Origin: CAYRCJ01 sp964422785
Lineage (GTDB): Bacteria; Patescibacteriota; Minisyncoccia; UBA11713; 2-01-FULL-45-33
Reading direction: 5' to 3'
Assembly (NCBI GenBank): GCA_964422785.1
Contig: CAYRCJ010000012.1
Location: forward strand, 1-18,341
Length of the DNA: 18,341 nt
This document shows positions 6,194-12,825 of the stretch, piece by piece (the stretch's first letter is position 1; each line of letters starts with the position of its first letter). The notes below the pieces were generated by a model, which saw nothing but the letters and a program-made list of their open reading frames with translations, did no database searches and was not told where the DNA came from. Made by a program: the position numbers and the translations under genes.

Positions 6194-7243
6194 TTATAAT
6201 ATTTTTTCTTCTGATAAAGCCCGGAACGCGACACCCACCGAGGATACAAAACGAAGCGAGTCTTTAAATTCTATGACCGGGATATATCTTGGAGGAAATT
6301 TAATATTGACCCAAGGATTTGCCAAAGAGCAGTCAATTTCCAGCTCTTTGGACAAGTATTCCGGAAGACCGAGCAAATTGGCATCTCCGCCGGAAAGAAA
6401 AACGCGCTCCGGAGACAATTTTTGTTCTGAGTGAGACTGCCAATAGCTGATATATTTTTCGGCTTCTTCGCGGATTGAGGTGACAACGGGAACTATGGCG
6501 TCAAAAACATCTTTGGATTCTTTTTTTTGTAAAAAACCATATTGCTTTTTAAGCTCCTCCGCGCGCTTTAAATCCACTTTTAGATTCGCGGCTATGGCTT
6601 GGTTCAGCGCGTTGCCTCCGACATAGACAGTAGAAGTAAAACGCAAAATCCCATCTTCAAAAATAGAAAAACTGGTTCTTGTTTTTCCCCAATCGATTAT
6701 CATGGCGGTCTTTCTGAAATCTTTGGGCACTATCGCGCGAAGCGCCGAAACCAATTCGGACTCGGCAAATATCGGAGCGGCTCCGGCGGAAGAAATAGCC
6801 TCAGTATAAGATTCCACGATCTTTTTTGGGAAAGCATTAACAACAATATCGAGATGATCCTTGGCACGGGCGGCAATGGTATAGTCAAATGAAATCTCCG
6901 ATGCCGGCAAAGGAATATGTTCTTCAAGTTGAAATTCCAAAGCCTGCCTTACTTCTTCTTCTTTTACCGAAAAAAGTTTTACGGAACGCAAAAAACCTTT
7001 TTCTTCCGGAAGAGACACGCCGACAAACTTAATATTTTTCTTGGAAAAAATATTTTTCAAAAATGAAACCAATACATCCTTCTTTTTGATTTCCCCCTGT
7101 TCTATTATTCCTGGGTCCATCTCTCCTTCTCCAAAATCCGCCACAAAAGTGAAGCCATTTTTTTCCTCCAATCTCATGTATTTATAAGATTGGTCCGAGA
7201 GGTCAAGCGCGTATACGGGTAATTTTAAAAAATTTGGGATCAT
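6194..7243 (-). CDS. pilM: Type IV pilus actin-like ATPase PilM
   Basis: Cytoplasmic actin/FtsA-fold protein that binds ATP and the PilN tail. With the start at 7243 it is 349 aa, the usual PilM length. Visible motifs are YALDLSDQSYKYMRL (phosphate 1 strand), LEFQLEEHIPLP, IIDWGKTRTSFS at about 182-193 (phosphate 2), VGGNALNQAI, and FLSGGDANLLGLPEYL at about 282-297 (adenosine motif), followed by NPW near 309. The frame extends six codons further to 7261. I chose the ATG at 7241-7243 because it overlaps the upstream stop as ATGA, like other junctions in this operon, and the protein then begins right at the PilM fold. Confidence 0.94.
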   Translation of the reverse strand: MIPNFLKLPVYALDLSDQSYKYMRLEEKNGFTFVADFGEGEMDPGIIEQGEIKKKDVLVSFLKNIFSKKNIKFVGVSLPEEKGFLRSVKLFSVKEEEVRQALEFQLEEHIPLPASEISFDYTIAARAKDHLDIVVNAFPKKIVESYTEAISSAGAAPIFAESELVSALRAIVPKDFRKTAMIIDWGKTRTSFSIFEDGILRFTSTVYVGGNALNQAIAANLKVDLKRAEELKKQYGFLQKKESKDVFDAIVPVVTSIREEAEKYISYWQSHSEQKLSPERVFLSGGDANLLGLPEYLSKELEIDCSLANPWVNIKFPPRYIPVIEFKDSLRFVSSVGVAFRALSEEKIL

Positions 7244-8640
7244 GGCTGTATTTCTCCCCAAGAATCTATGGAATAACCTCCCGTGGGGCCGGAAGAAAAG
7301 CTGATATTGGCCAAGCCGGATTCGTAGGTAACCGTCGCGGAGTTTTTTATTTCCAATTTATATCCGGTTACTTCCTTCAGGGCGGAAGAATTTTGGATAG
7401 AAATACATCCCGCAGGGGCATAATAAATGGCCGCATTGGAAGAATTTTTGACCAGTATCGCGGAATCGTCCCCGCAGCTTGATCCTGCATTATTTCTGGA
7501 AGCAACGAAAACATAACTGCCGCTTGAGCCTGATCCAAGTATCTGAGCCGTGTTGTCCACTGAAATTTTACCGGAATTGATTCTATCTGAAGCATTATCA
7601 ACTATTAAAACGCCGCTTTTGGCGCCAAAAGACGAATCCAATTTTAAATGAGCTGAATTTTTAATGCTGAAGTTCCCCGAAATCCAAATCGGTCCCTTCA
7701 TTGTCACAATATTATTATTGTCTATTTCTACATCGCATGTAATTTTTACCGGTCCCAGTGTTGTACCATCGGCCGGATTGTACGGACACGGACCGGAAAT
7801 AGTACCGCCCGAAGCGGCCTCATTTTCCCAGGCATCAAGTTGTTGATCAGAAATAGGCATGGGAAGAGCGGGTAAATTCACAGGCGGGGTTGTGTTTGGA
7901 AAAGAGGAGCCGCTGACAGTGCTGCCGGAAATAGATGTTTGATAATAGGCATTATTTCCTATTGTACTACTTAGTATTTTATCCGCATACGCGTTTTTAC
8001 CCACCGTTGAGTTATCAATGTCCGTGGTTGAACTTGCGTTTATAGAAACGTCCGAATTAGAAATCAAATTTGCTCTTGCGGACCCGCCGACTGTCATCCC
8101 GTCTATTTTGCTCGCGCCGGCGGCAAAAGCATCGACGGTAATACTCGGAGAATTGATGCCGGTTATATCTCCGTTGGAATAAATACTGCCTATTACCTCG
8201 CTGGTATTTTCCATTTGAACTCCTCCGTTGCCTACCTGCACCCCGTAATTAAAAGACGCTCCTCCGCCGGTAGAAAGAATTGCGTCCAGTCCGCGGAGCG
8301 ATCCGCTATAGTTCCCCGTGGATTTTATTTCTTTTTTCCCGAACGGCAAATCAGCGACAGTGGTAGTGGCGGTGGATCCGTTCAAACTGATTGAGAAAGA
8401 AGAGCTGACATTTTTATTATTTTTTAAACGATACACTGAATCGTCGACACCAGCTTCGGCCGCGAAAAAAGAATTTCGGGATCTGGTATCTCCTTCGGCC
8501 ACCCTTGCCTCTTTCAACGCTATGGCCGAGGCGCCGAAAACTCCCGAAAGCAAAAGCGCCAGCATGAAAACTACCGCGATGAGAGCGGCCTGGCCCCGCA
8601 TTTGTTTATGGTTTTTAGTTTTTAGTTTATAGTTTTGCAT
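7240..8640 (-). CDS. PilX-like pilus-operon protein with repetitive beta-rich domain
   Basis: 466 aa. The hydrophobic N-terminal segment (about residues 19-41) is followed by FFAAEAGVDDSVYRL, the AEAG pattern typical of PilX/PilW-type proteins. It lacks a clear Gly/Phe-Glu prepilin cleavage site. The middle region has repeated strands with alternating Ser/Thr and Asn (STVGKNAYADK, STIGNNAYYQT, SGSTVSG), which suggests a stacked beta-helix as in polymer-forming proteins. A C-terminal beta domain with YYAPAG and GYKLEIKNSATVTYESGL ends the chain. The start is 8640 by TAATG coupling to the upstream gene. An internal ATG at 8601 (MRGQAAL) is equally plausible, because the 13 extra codons come from a heptamer repeat. 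It probably serves as a tip or surface component of the pilus, by context. Confidence 0.82.
   Translation of the reverse strand: MQNYKLKTKNHKQMRGQAALIAVVFMLALLLSGVFGASAIALKEARVAEGDTRSRNSFFAAEAGVDDSVYRLKNNKNVSSSFSISLNGSTATTTVADLPFGKKEIKSTGNYSGSLRGLDAILSTGGGASFNYGVQVGNGGVQMENTSEVIGSIYSNGDITGINSPSITVDAFAAGASKIDGMTVGGSARANLISNSDVSINASSTTDIDNSTVGKNAYADKILSSTIGNNAYYQTSISGSTVSGSSFPNTTPPVNLPALPMPISDQQLDAWENEAASGGTISGPCPYNPADGTTLGPVKITCDVEIDNNNIVTMKGPIWISGNFSIKNSAHLKLDSSFGAKSGVLIVDNASDRINSGKISVDNTAQILGSGSSGSYVFVASRNNAGSSCGDDSAILVKNSSNAAIYYAPAGCISIQNSSALKEVTGYKLEIKNSATVTYESGLANISFSSGPTGGYSIDSWGEIQP
8606..8634 (-). repeat. Degenerate ACTAAAA heptamer repeat
   Basis: Reading the minus strand just after the ATG at 8640, the units ACTATAA, ACTAAAA, ACTAAAA and ACCATAA follow each other, giving the peptide NYKLKTKNHK. 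It lies between two candidate start codons of the PilX-like gene. I recall similar AACTATAA/AACTAAAA spacers between genes in Parcubacteria, but could not check this. Confidence 0.6.
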
Positions 8641-9125
8641 TAGTATTCGCCGCGAAGCACCGCGGAGCCATAAAAATTTTTAGACTTCAAAAATTGTCCC
8701 GTCCCGCTTTGCAATGTCATCTCTATTTTAATTATATCAGAAGAAATGCCCGCCCCCGATGAAAAATCTCTGTAAAAAATTAGGCTGGTTACTTTCGCGT
8801 CCGGTGAAGTTAAATCTTGAGCCGTGTTTGCGCCGTATTGAACTTCCAAAGTGTTGGCAGCAATATAAAATTTTATTGAATTTAATTTCAAAACTCCCGG
8901 AGAAACCCCAAAGGTGCTGGCGGCCGCGTCAACGCTCGTCGAGGAGCGGATGCTCCTCACCATAGTTTCCATCGCAATGTCGCCGTCAGCGGCCACGCGG
9001 CGTTCAACTTTTGTTTTGAGAAACGCTTTGTAAACTGAAAGAATTGAGCCGATAACCAAAACGGCAATCAGCGCCAGCGAGGAAACGTATATTACAACTT
9101 CCAAAAGCGAATAGCCTCTCTTCAT
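8640..9125 (-). CDS. Prepilin-type minor pilin, PilW-like
   Basis: 161 aa. The N-terminus MKRG|YSLLEVVIYV is a type III prepilin signal: very short basic leader, cleavage after Gly4, and Glu at mature position 5. The hydrophobic assembly helix covers about residues 5-30. The downstream domain has MVRSIRSSTSV and LEVQYG stretches typical of PilW/GspJ-like minor pseudopilins. Tyr instead of Phe at mature position 1 is tolerated by prepilin peptidases. It overlaps both neighbours by one base (TAATG), which suggests strict co-translation with them. A minor-pilin role in starting pilus assembly is inferred from family and position. No prepilin peptidase gene lies in the window. Confidence 0.85.
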   Translation of the reverse strand: MKRGYSLLEVVIYVSSLALIAVLVIGSILSVYKAFLKTKVERRVAADGDIAMETMVRSIRSSTSVDAAASTFGVSPGVLKLNSIKFYIAANTLEVQYGANTAQDLTSPDAKVTSLIFYRDFSSGAGISSDIIKIEMTLQSGTGQFLKSKNFYGSAVLRGEY

Positions 9126-9607
9126 TAATTTTTGTATATATCCGATAAATAAGTGCTCAAGGTAATATTCAAATTTGCGCCATGATCAGTCCAAGAAACA
9201 GCCACATTAACTTTCTTGGAATTCGGGTCAAGCGTCCCGCCGGAGGAAACAATATCATCGGACGCATCCCGATAAACACTCTCCACCGTTACAACTCTGG
9301 AATAAATTGTGTCTATCACGCCCGGATTTGAAGCGCCCACGCTCCATTGGGAAGTTGAGGTGCTGAAAGTCAGATAATAATTTGTACCGGTGGCCAGAGA
9401 AGAAAGATTGCCGGACCAGCTTTTGTCGCGCAGAAATCTAAGAGCCTCGACTCCCTCCTCCGCCAAAAAATTGGCGCGGATCTTGTCACTAGATTGAGAC
9501 TCAACGCGGGAGGAGATCAAAAAAACAAAAGAAAGCGAAAATATCGCGACACTCACAATCGCGGAAGCGATCACAATTTCTATCATCCCGAAGCCCCTTT
9601 GTTGCAT
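9125..9607 (-). CDS. Prepilin-type minor pilin, PilV-like
   Basis: 160 aa with leader MQQRG|FGMIEIVIAS: Gly5/Phe6 cleavage site and Glu at mature position 5, followed by a hydrophobic helix to about residue 31. The next segment FLAEEGVEALRFLRDKSW is the PilV/GspI-like AEEG(V/I)EA-x-R pattern. The remainder is a Ser/Thr-rich beta domain with a VAVSW strand near the end. It lies 18 nt after the FimT-like gene and overlaps the next minor pilin by one base. A TAAAAT box (complement of 9614-9619) 6 nt before the ATG may provide an internal leaderless start. Confidence 0.87.
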   Translation of the reverse strand: MQQRGFGMIEIVIASAIVSVAIFSLSFVFLISSRVESQSSDKIRANFLAEEGVEALRFLRDKSWSGNLSSLATGTNYYLTFSTSTSQWSVGASNPGVIDTIYSRVVTVESVYRDASDDIVSSGGTLDPNSKKVNVAVSWTDHGANLNITLSTYLSDIYKN

Positions 9608-9613
9608 GACTTT

Positions 9614-9619
9614 ATTTTA
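9614..9619 (-). promoter_or_regulatory. -10-like box before the PilV-like gene
   Basis: TAAAAT on the minus strand, 6 nt upstream of the ATG at 9607, in the 18-nt gap after the FimT-like gene. It is part of a 13-mer (TTTATTTTAACAT on the + strand, 9611-9623) that is repeated exactly before pilC (11299-11311). Confidence 0.4.
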
Positions 9620-9625
9620 ACATAT

Positions 9626-10075
9626 TTAATTTACGTTCCCGGTGGCGTAAATTGTTATTGTCCTGGTCCGCGAAGTGTTATTTTGCGACTGCAGCGTCAC
9701 CGTGCCGGAATTTGTGGTTGTCCCGGAAAGTCTTTGGAACACAACGTCCGACCCGCCGACCAAAGAGATGGCGCTTATTTTAACCAGACTCGGAAAAACA
9801 TATGTTTCGTTCGTTGAATTTAAAGAATTATACGAAGATCCGCGAAAAAGTACTGTTTGAGTTGTTTCAAAATGGACCCCGTAATTGGTATTGTTTTCAG
9901 AAGAAAGAGTTCTGGCGCGCGCGTCCCGCAAAAAACCCATTATCGCGGATTGTGATTCGTCGAGCTGGCCGGATTCTTTGAAAAGCGATAACGCGGAAGA
10001 AAAAATAACCGCCACCACCACGATAATGGCGATGCTGATCAGAGTTTCTATAAATGTAAATCCGGAATTTTTCAT
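9626..10075 (-). CDS. Prepilin-type minor pilin, FimT/GspH-like
   Basis: 149 aa with leader MKNSG|FTFIETLISI: cleavage after Gly5, Phe at mature position 1, Glu at mature position 5. The hydrophobic helix is at about residues 6-28. The body has IMGFLRDARARTLSSENN, the GspH/FimT pattern of a helix with Arg residues leading to a beta sandwich, then YGVHFETTQTVLF and a C-terminal TITIYATGNV strand, typical of the family. It starts 3 nt after the pilC stop. Together with the PilV-like and PilW-like genes it gives a three-gene minor-pilin set probably used to prime assembly. The major pilin is not among the genes seen. Confidence 0.88.
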   Translation of the reverse strand: MKNSGFTFIETLISIAIIVVVAVIFSSALSLFKESGQLDESQSAIMGFLRDARARTLSSENNTNYGVHFETTQTVLFRGSSYNSLNSTNETYVFPSLVKISAISLVGGSDVVFQRLSGTTTNSGTVTLQSQNNTSRTRTITIYATGNVN

Positions 10076-10078
10076 ATG

Positions 10079-11296
10079 TCAGAAAGCGCCCACCAAGTCA
10101 TACATCGGAGAAATTATTGATATCGCGAAAAATCCGACCACCACCCCGATTACAATCATCATAACGGGCTCTACTATAGTCGAAAGGTCTTTTGTGGCTA
10201 CCGCCACTTCGTTTTCGTAGAACATTGCGAGCCGGAGAAGCATTTTGGAAAGCTGGCCGGTCTCCTCGCCTACCGCCATCATCTCGCCCACCAACGGCGG
10301 GAAAAGGTTTTCGTTGCCCAGAAAAGCCTTGGAAATGGTGTCTCCTTTTTGTATTTTTTCTCTGGCATCTATCAGGATATTTTTATAAAAATGATTGTCC
10401 AAAACTCCTTCTGTAATCGTAAGGGCTTCCACTATGTCCACCCCCGCGGAAATCAGAGAGCTTAGAGTGCGGCAAGCGCGGGCCGCGTTGAATTTCTGAT
10501 TTATCTTGTGGACTACCGGCGCGTGTATAAAAATCCAATCCAAAGTTTTTTTGCCGGTCTCGGACCCAAAAAATTTATATAGACCGTAGCCGCCCGAAAC
10601 CGCGGCTATGATAAAAATAAATCCGCTCTGAACCAATGTCTGGCTGAGAAATATAACAAACCTCGTGGAAAGCGGCAGAACTACATTTAATTCTTTGAAT
10701 GTCTGTATCAGCGTGGGCACAACATAAATTAGCATAAGAATTCCGATGCCGGCCATCGCCGCGATCACAATTATCGGGTAGACCATCGCGCTTTTCACCT
10801 TTTTGCCGAGCGCGTAATCCTTTTTCAGTTGTATTGATACCAACTGCAGAGCGCCTTCTAATTTTCCTGATTTTTCTCCGGCCCGCACCATTTCCTGGAA
10901 AAATTTTGGAAAAACTTTCGGGTGTTCGCCAAGCGCCTCATGAAAGGCCTTGCCTTTCCTGACAAGATCCGACATCGAGTCGATTACGGCCTTAAACTTT
11001 GTACCGCGAGTTTGATGGCTCATAATATCGAGGGCCTTGGATAAAGACAATCCGGCGCCGATCATTACAGAAATATTCCTGGCAAAATTCATTTTTTCCT
11101 CCAATGAAATACGCTGCAAAAATTGAGGCAATTCTCCAAAACTATTTTTAGAGGCGGTATTTGATTCTTTTATGGAAATTACCGTGAGTCCTTCGGCCCG
11201 AAGAGAGTGCGCAAGGGCGTACTGATCTTTGGCGCTTTCTTCTCCTTCCGTATCCTGCCCCTCTTTGTCGCGAACTTTGTAGTGGTAAGTAGGCAT
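10079..11296 (-). CDS. pilC: Type IV pilus platform protein PilC (GspF family)
   Basis: Polytopic inner-membrane platform protein of 405 aa, the normal length. The N-terminal region is MPTYHYKVRDKEGQDTEGEE, with the characteristic YKVRD/A-x-G start. Two GspF domains are repeated: one around residues 70-190 with SVMIGAGLSLSKALDIM, the other around 270-395 with SSLISAGVDIVEALTI, GEMMAVGEETGQL and EPVMMIVIGVVVGFF. TM helices lie near 172-192, 213-236 and 372-393. It couples the PilB ATPase to pilin insertion. It heads the large pilus operon, and its partner pilB lies in a separate unit 1.5 kb away. Only 23 nt separate its ATG from that of the divergent exported-protein gene. A TAAAAT box 5 nt before the ATG suggests a leaderless mRNA. 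Confidence 0.95.
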   Translation of the reverse strand: MPTYHYKVRDKEGQDTEGEESAKDQYALAHSLRAEGLTVISIKESNTASKNSFGELPQFLQRISLEEKMNFARNISVMIGAGLSLSKALDIMSHQTRGTKFKAVIDSMSDLVRKGKAFHEALGEHPKVFPKFFQEMVRAGEKSGKLEGALQLVSIQLKKDYALGKKVKSAMVYPIIVIAAMAGIGILMLIYVVPTLIQTFKELNVVLPLSTRFVIFLSQTLVQSGFIFIIAAVSGGYGLYKFFGSETGKKTLDWIFIHAPVVHKINQKFNAARACRTLSSLISAGVDIVEALTITEGVLDNHFYKNILIDAREKIQKGDTISKAFLGNENLFPPLVGEMMAVGEETGQLSKMLLRLAMFYENEVAVATKDLSTIVEPVMMIVIGVVVGFFAISIISPMYDLVGAF

Positions 11297-11319
11297 AATT
11301 TATTTTAACATAAAACAAT
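11297..11319. promoter_or_regulatory. 23-nt divergent intergenic region, back-to-back promoters
   Basis: On the minus strand TAAAAT (complement of 11302-11307) is 5 nt from the pilC ATG. On the plus strand TAACAT (11306-11311) is 8 nt from the ATG at 11320. The two -10 candidates overlap by two bases, so the promoters may exclude one another. No recognisable -35 boxes are present, and no room exists for Shine-Dalgarno leaders. Confidence 0.4.
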
Positions 11320-12204
11320 ATGGCATATACAAAAAAGAGCCTTTGCTTGGTCGCCATATCTATTTGCATCGCGGTCGCCCCGGCGGCAAAGGCCGCGGCC
11401 ATAAAAAACGCCGGATTTATTCAATCAAGTATCTGGTTTTCAAAAGAACCGTTTTTTGCCGGAGAAAATATCCGGATTTATTCTTTAATTTTTAACAGCC
11501 GGCAGGAAGATTTTAGGGGCAAGGCGGTGTTTTATGACAACAACAAAATTTTAGGAGAATCTCCTTTTTCCGTACTTGGAAACGGCGGCTCAGAAACTGT
11601 ATGGATCGATTGGATCCCGGGCGCCGGACAACATAAAGTATCGGCGAGCATAACGGAAGCAACGCTTTCCTCGCCCGGAAAACCGGCGGAATCCGTAATT
11701 GTTGAAGACGGCCAAACAAGCAGTCTGGAAACCACAGTAGCGGAAGCTCCGCCGCCCCCGCCGCCGGCCCCGCAAAACAACCCCGCCCAAATAAATACAG
11801 AGGCCGCGAACACCCAAAATCAAACAGGCGAAAATTATTTGGGAAAAACGATAGCAAAAGAAACGCCGGCAATCTCAAATGCCGTAAAATCAGTCGTGGA
11901 TAAAATAGACAGTATCGCTTCAGATATAAAAACAAGAATAGACGAGAAAAAAAGCGAGGTGGCGGCCCAGATTCAGAAAGAAGAGGCGGCCGCCCAAAAT
12001 CTTCCCGGCGCGCCGGCAACAACGGGGGCTTTGTCATCGCAAACGACAGCGCCTCTGCAAAAACCGTTAAATTATCTTTTCCTGGCGGCTCTCTACTTCG
12101 GCTCCGCTGTCTTAAATTACAAAATCATTCTTTACCCGCTGATTCTATTTCTTGTTTACAAGATTTCCAAAACGGCCATCAAACTCGCTATCCGCAAAAA
12201 TTAA
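11320..12204 (+). CDS. Exported, C-terminally anchored protein with Ig-like domain and Pro-rich linker
   Basis: 294 aa, family not recognised. The signal peptide is at residues 1-26 (lysines, hydrophobic core, cleavage near AAKA). A beta-sandwich-like domain at about 33-115 carries IWFSKEPFFAGENIRIYSLI, FRGKAVFYDN and ETVWIDWIPGAGQHKVSA, the arrangement of CARDB/Ig-like exported domains. A Pro-rich linker (seven Pro in a row broken by Ala, about 144-151) is followed by a Gln/Asn/Ala-rich, partly helical stretch and a C-terminal hydrophobic segment of about 35 residues ending in basic residues. It is thus anchored by its C-terminus with the body outside. It is divergent from pilC and embedded between the two pilus units, so a pilus or envelope link is likely but unproven. 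Its stop shares the bases TTAA with the convergent gene. Confidence 0.78.
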   Translation: MAYTKKSLCLVAISICIAVAPAAKAAAIKNAGFIQSSIWFSKEPFFAGENIRIYSLIFNSRQEDFRGKAVFYDNNKILGESPFSVLGNGGSETVWIDWIPGAGQHKVSASITEATLSSPGKPAESVIVEDGQTSSLETTVAEAPPPPPPAPQNNPAQINTEAANTQNQTGENYLGKTIAKETPAISNAVKSVVDKIDSIASDIKTRIDEKKSEVAAQIQKEEAAAQNLPGAPATTGALSSQTTAPLQKPLNYLFLAALYFGSAVLNYKIILYPLILFLVYKISKTAIKLAIRKN

Positions 12205-12824
12205 ATCGTTAACTTTAACGCATTTATAACAGTCGATAAATCGTCTTTTCCTTTTTGGACTTCAACGCACGGATAACCGTATTTTTCGGCTTCAATTTTT
12301 ATTTTGCGGCTAAAAAGTGAGGCCCATTCAACTTCTTTTTCTTTTACGTCATCGGAGTAGGTATTCGCGTCGTCCCAAAGGCCTCGCTTGAAAATCACAT
12401 CTCGCGTTCTATCCTTGTCTTCGTCAACCAAAAATACCGGCTTAATATTTTTGTTGTCTTTAAAATCTTTCGCGACCAAATGCGGTAAAATGTTTACGCC
12501 TTCAACGATAAACCCTTCTTTCCAGATCCAATCCTCTTCAATAAACTTTTTTATTCCAACCCATACCGCCTCGCTTTGTTCCATTTCCATCTTAACTATT
12601 TCTTCGGCAGAAAATTCGGTGAGAAACTTTTCTGCCGTATAGCTCTCGTAGTTGAAAATTTGATTGAAAAGTTTGGGATACCGATTTCTGTCGGCAACCG
12701 CCATCATTATTTCCCTTATTTGATCTGTTGAAATCCAAGGAATGTTCAAATGCCCGGCCAGCAAACCCGCCATTGTCGATTTTCCGGTTGTCGGCGCCCC
12801 GCCGATTAAAATTATATTGTTCAT
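12201..12824 (-). CDS. P-loop kinase, zeta-toxin / 2-phosphoglycerate-kinase-like
   Basis: 207-aa soluble P-loop NTPase. Walker A is GAPTTGKS at residues 9-16, followed by HLNIPWISTDQIREIM, the substrate-side Asp pattern of AAA_33, Zeta-toxin and 2-phosphoglycerate-kinase-like enzymes. FIVEGVNILPHLV is a Walker-B-like strand, and DKDRTRDVIFKRG could supply lid arginines. The substrate cannot be told from sequence; a small-molecule kinase is more likely than a toxin because no antitoxin-like gene is adjacent. It starts one base after pilB ends, and is the last gene of the histidine kinase, receiver, pilB unit. That is a notable association. Confidence 0.8.
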   Translation of the reverse strand: MNNIILIGGAPTTGKSTMAGLLAGHLNIPWISTDQIREIMMAVADRNRYPKLFNQIFNYESYTAEKFLTEFSAEEIVKMEMEQSEAVWVGIKKFIEEDWIWKEGFIVEGVNILPHLVAKDFKDNKNIKPVFLVDEDKDRTRDVIFKRGLWDDANTYSDDVKEKEVEWASLFSRKIKIEAEKYGYPCVEVQKGKDDLSTVINALKLTI

Positions 12825-12825
12825 C

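Noticed and set aside
7244..7261. N-terminal extension of PilM
   Set aside because: The ATG at 7243 overlaps the upstream stop as ATGA, and the PilM fold starts right there.
11513..12037. Minus-strand frames inside the exported-protein gene
   Set aside because: They are antisense to a gene with a signal peptide and a C-terminal TM. Their Arg/Leu/Pro-rich composition is typical of shadows.
12201..12824. Zeta toxin of a toxin-antitoxin pair
   Set aside because: No small antitoxin-like gene is adjacent. The gene is placed directly after pilB, which fits a housekeeping kinase better.
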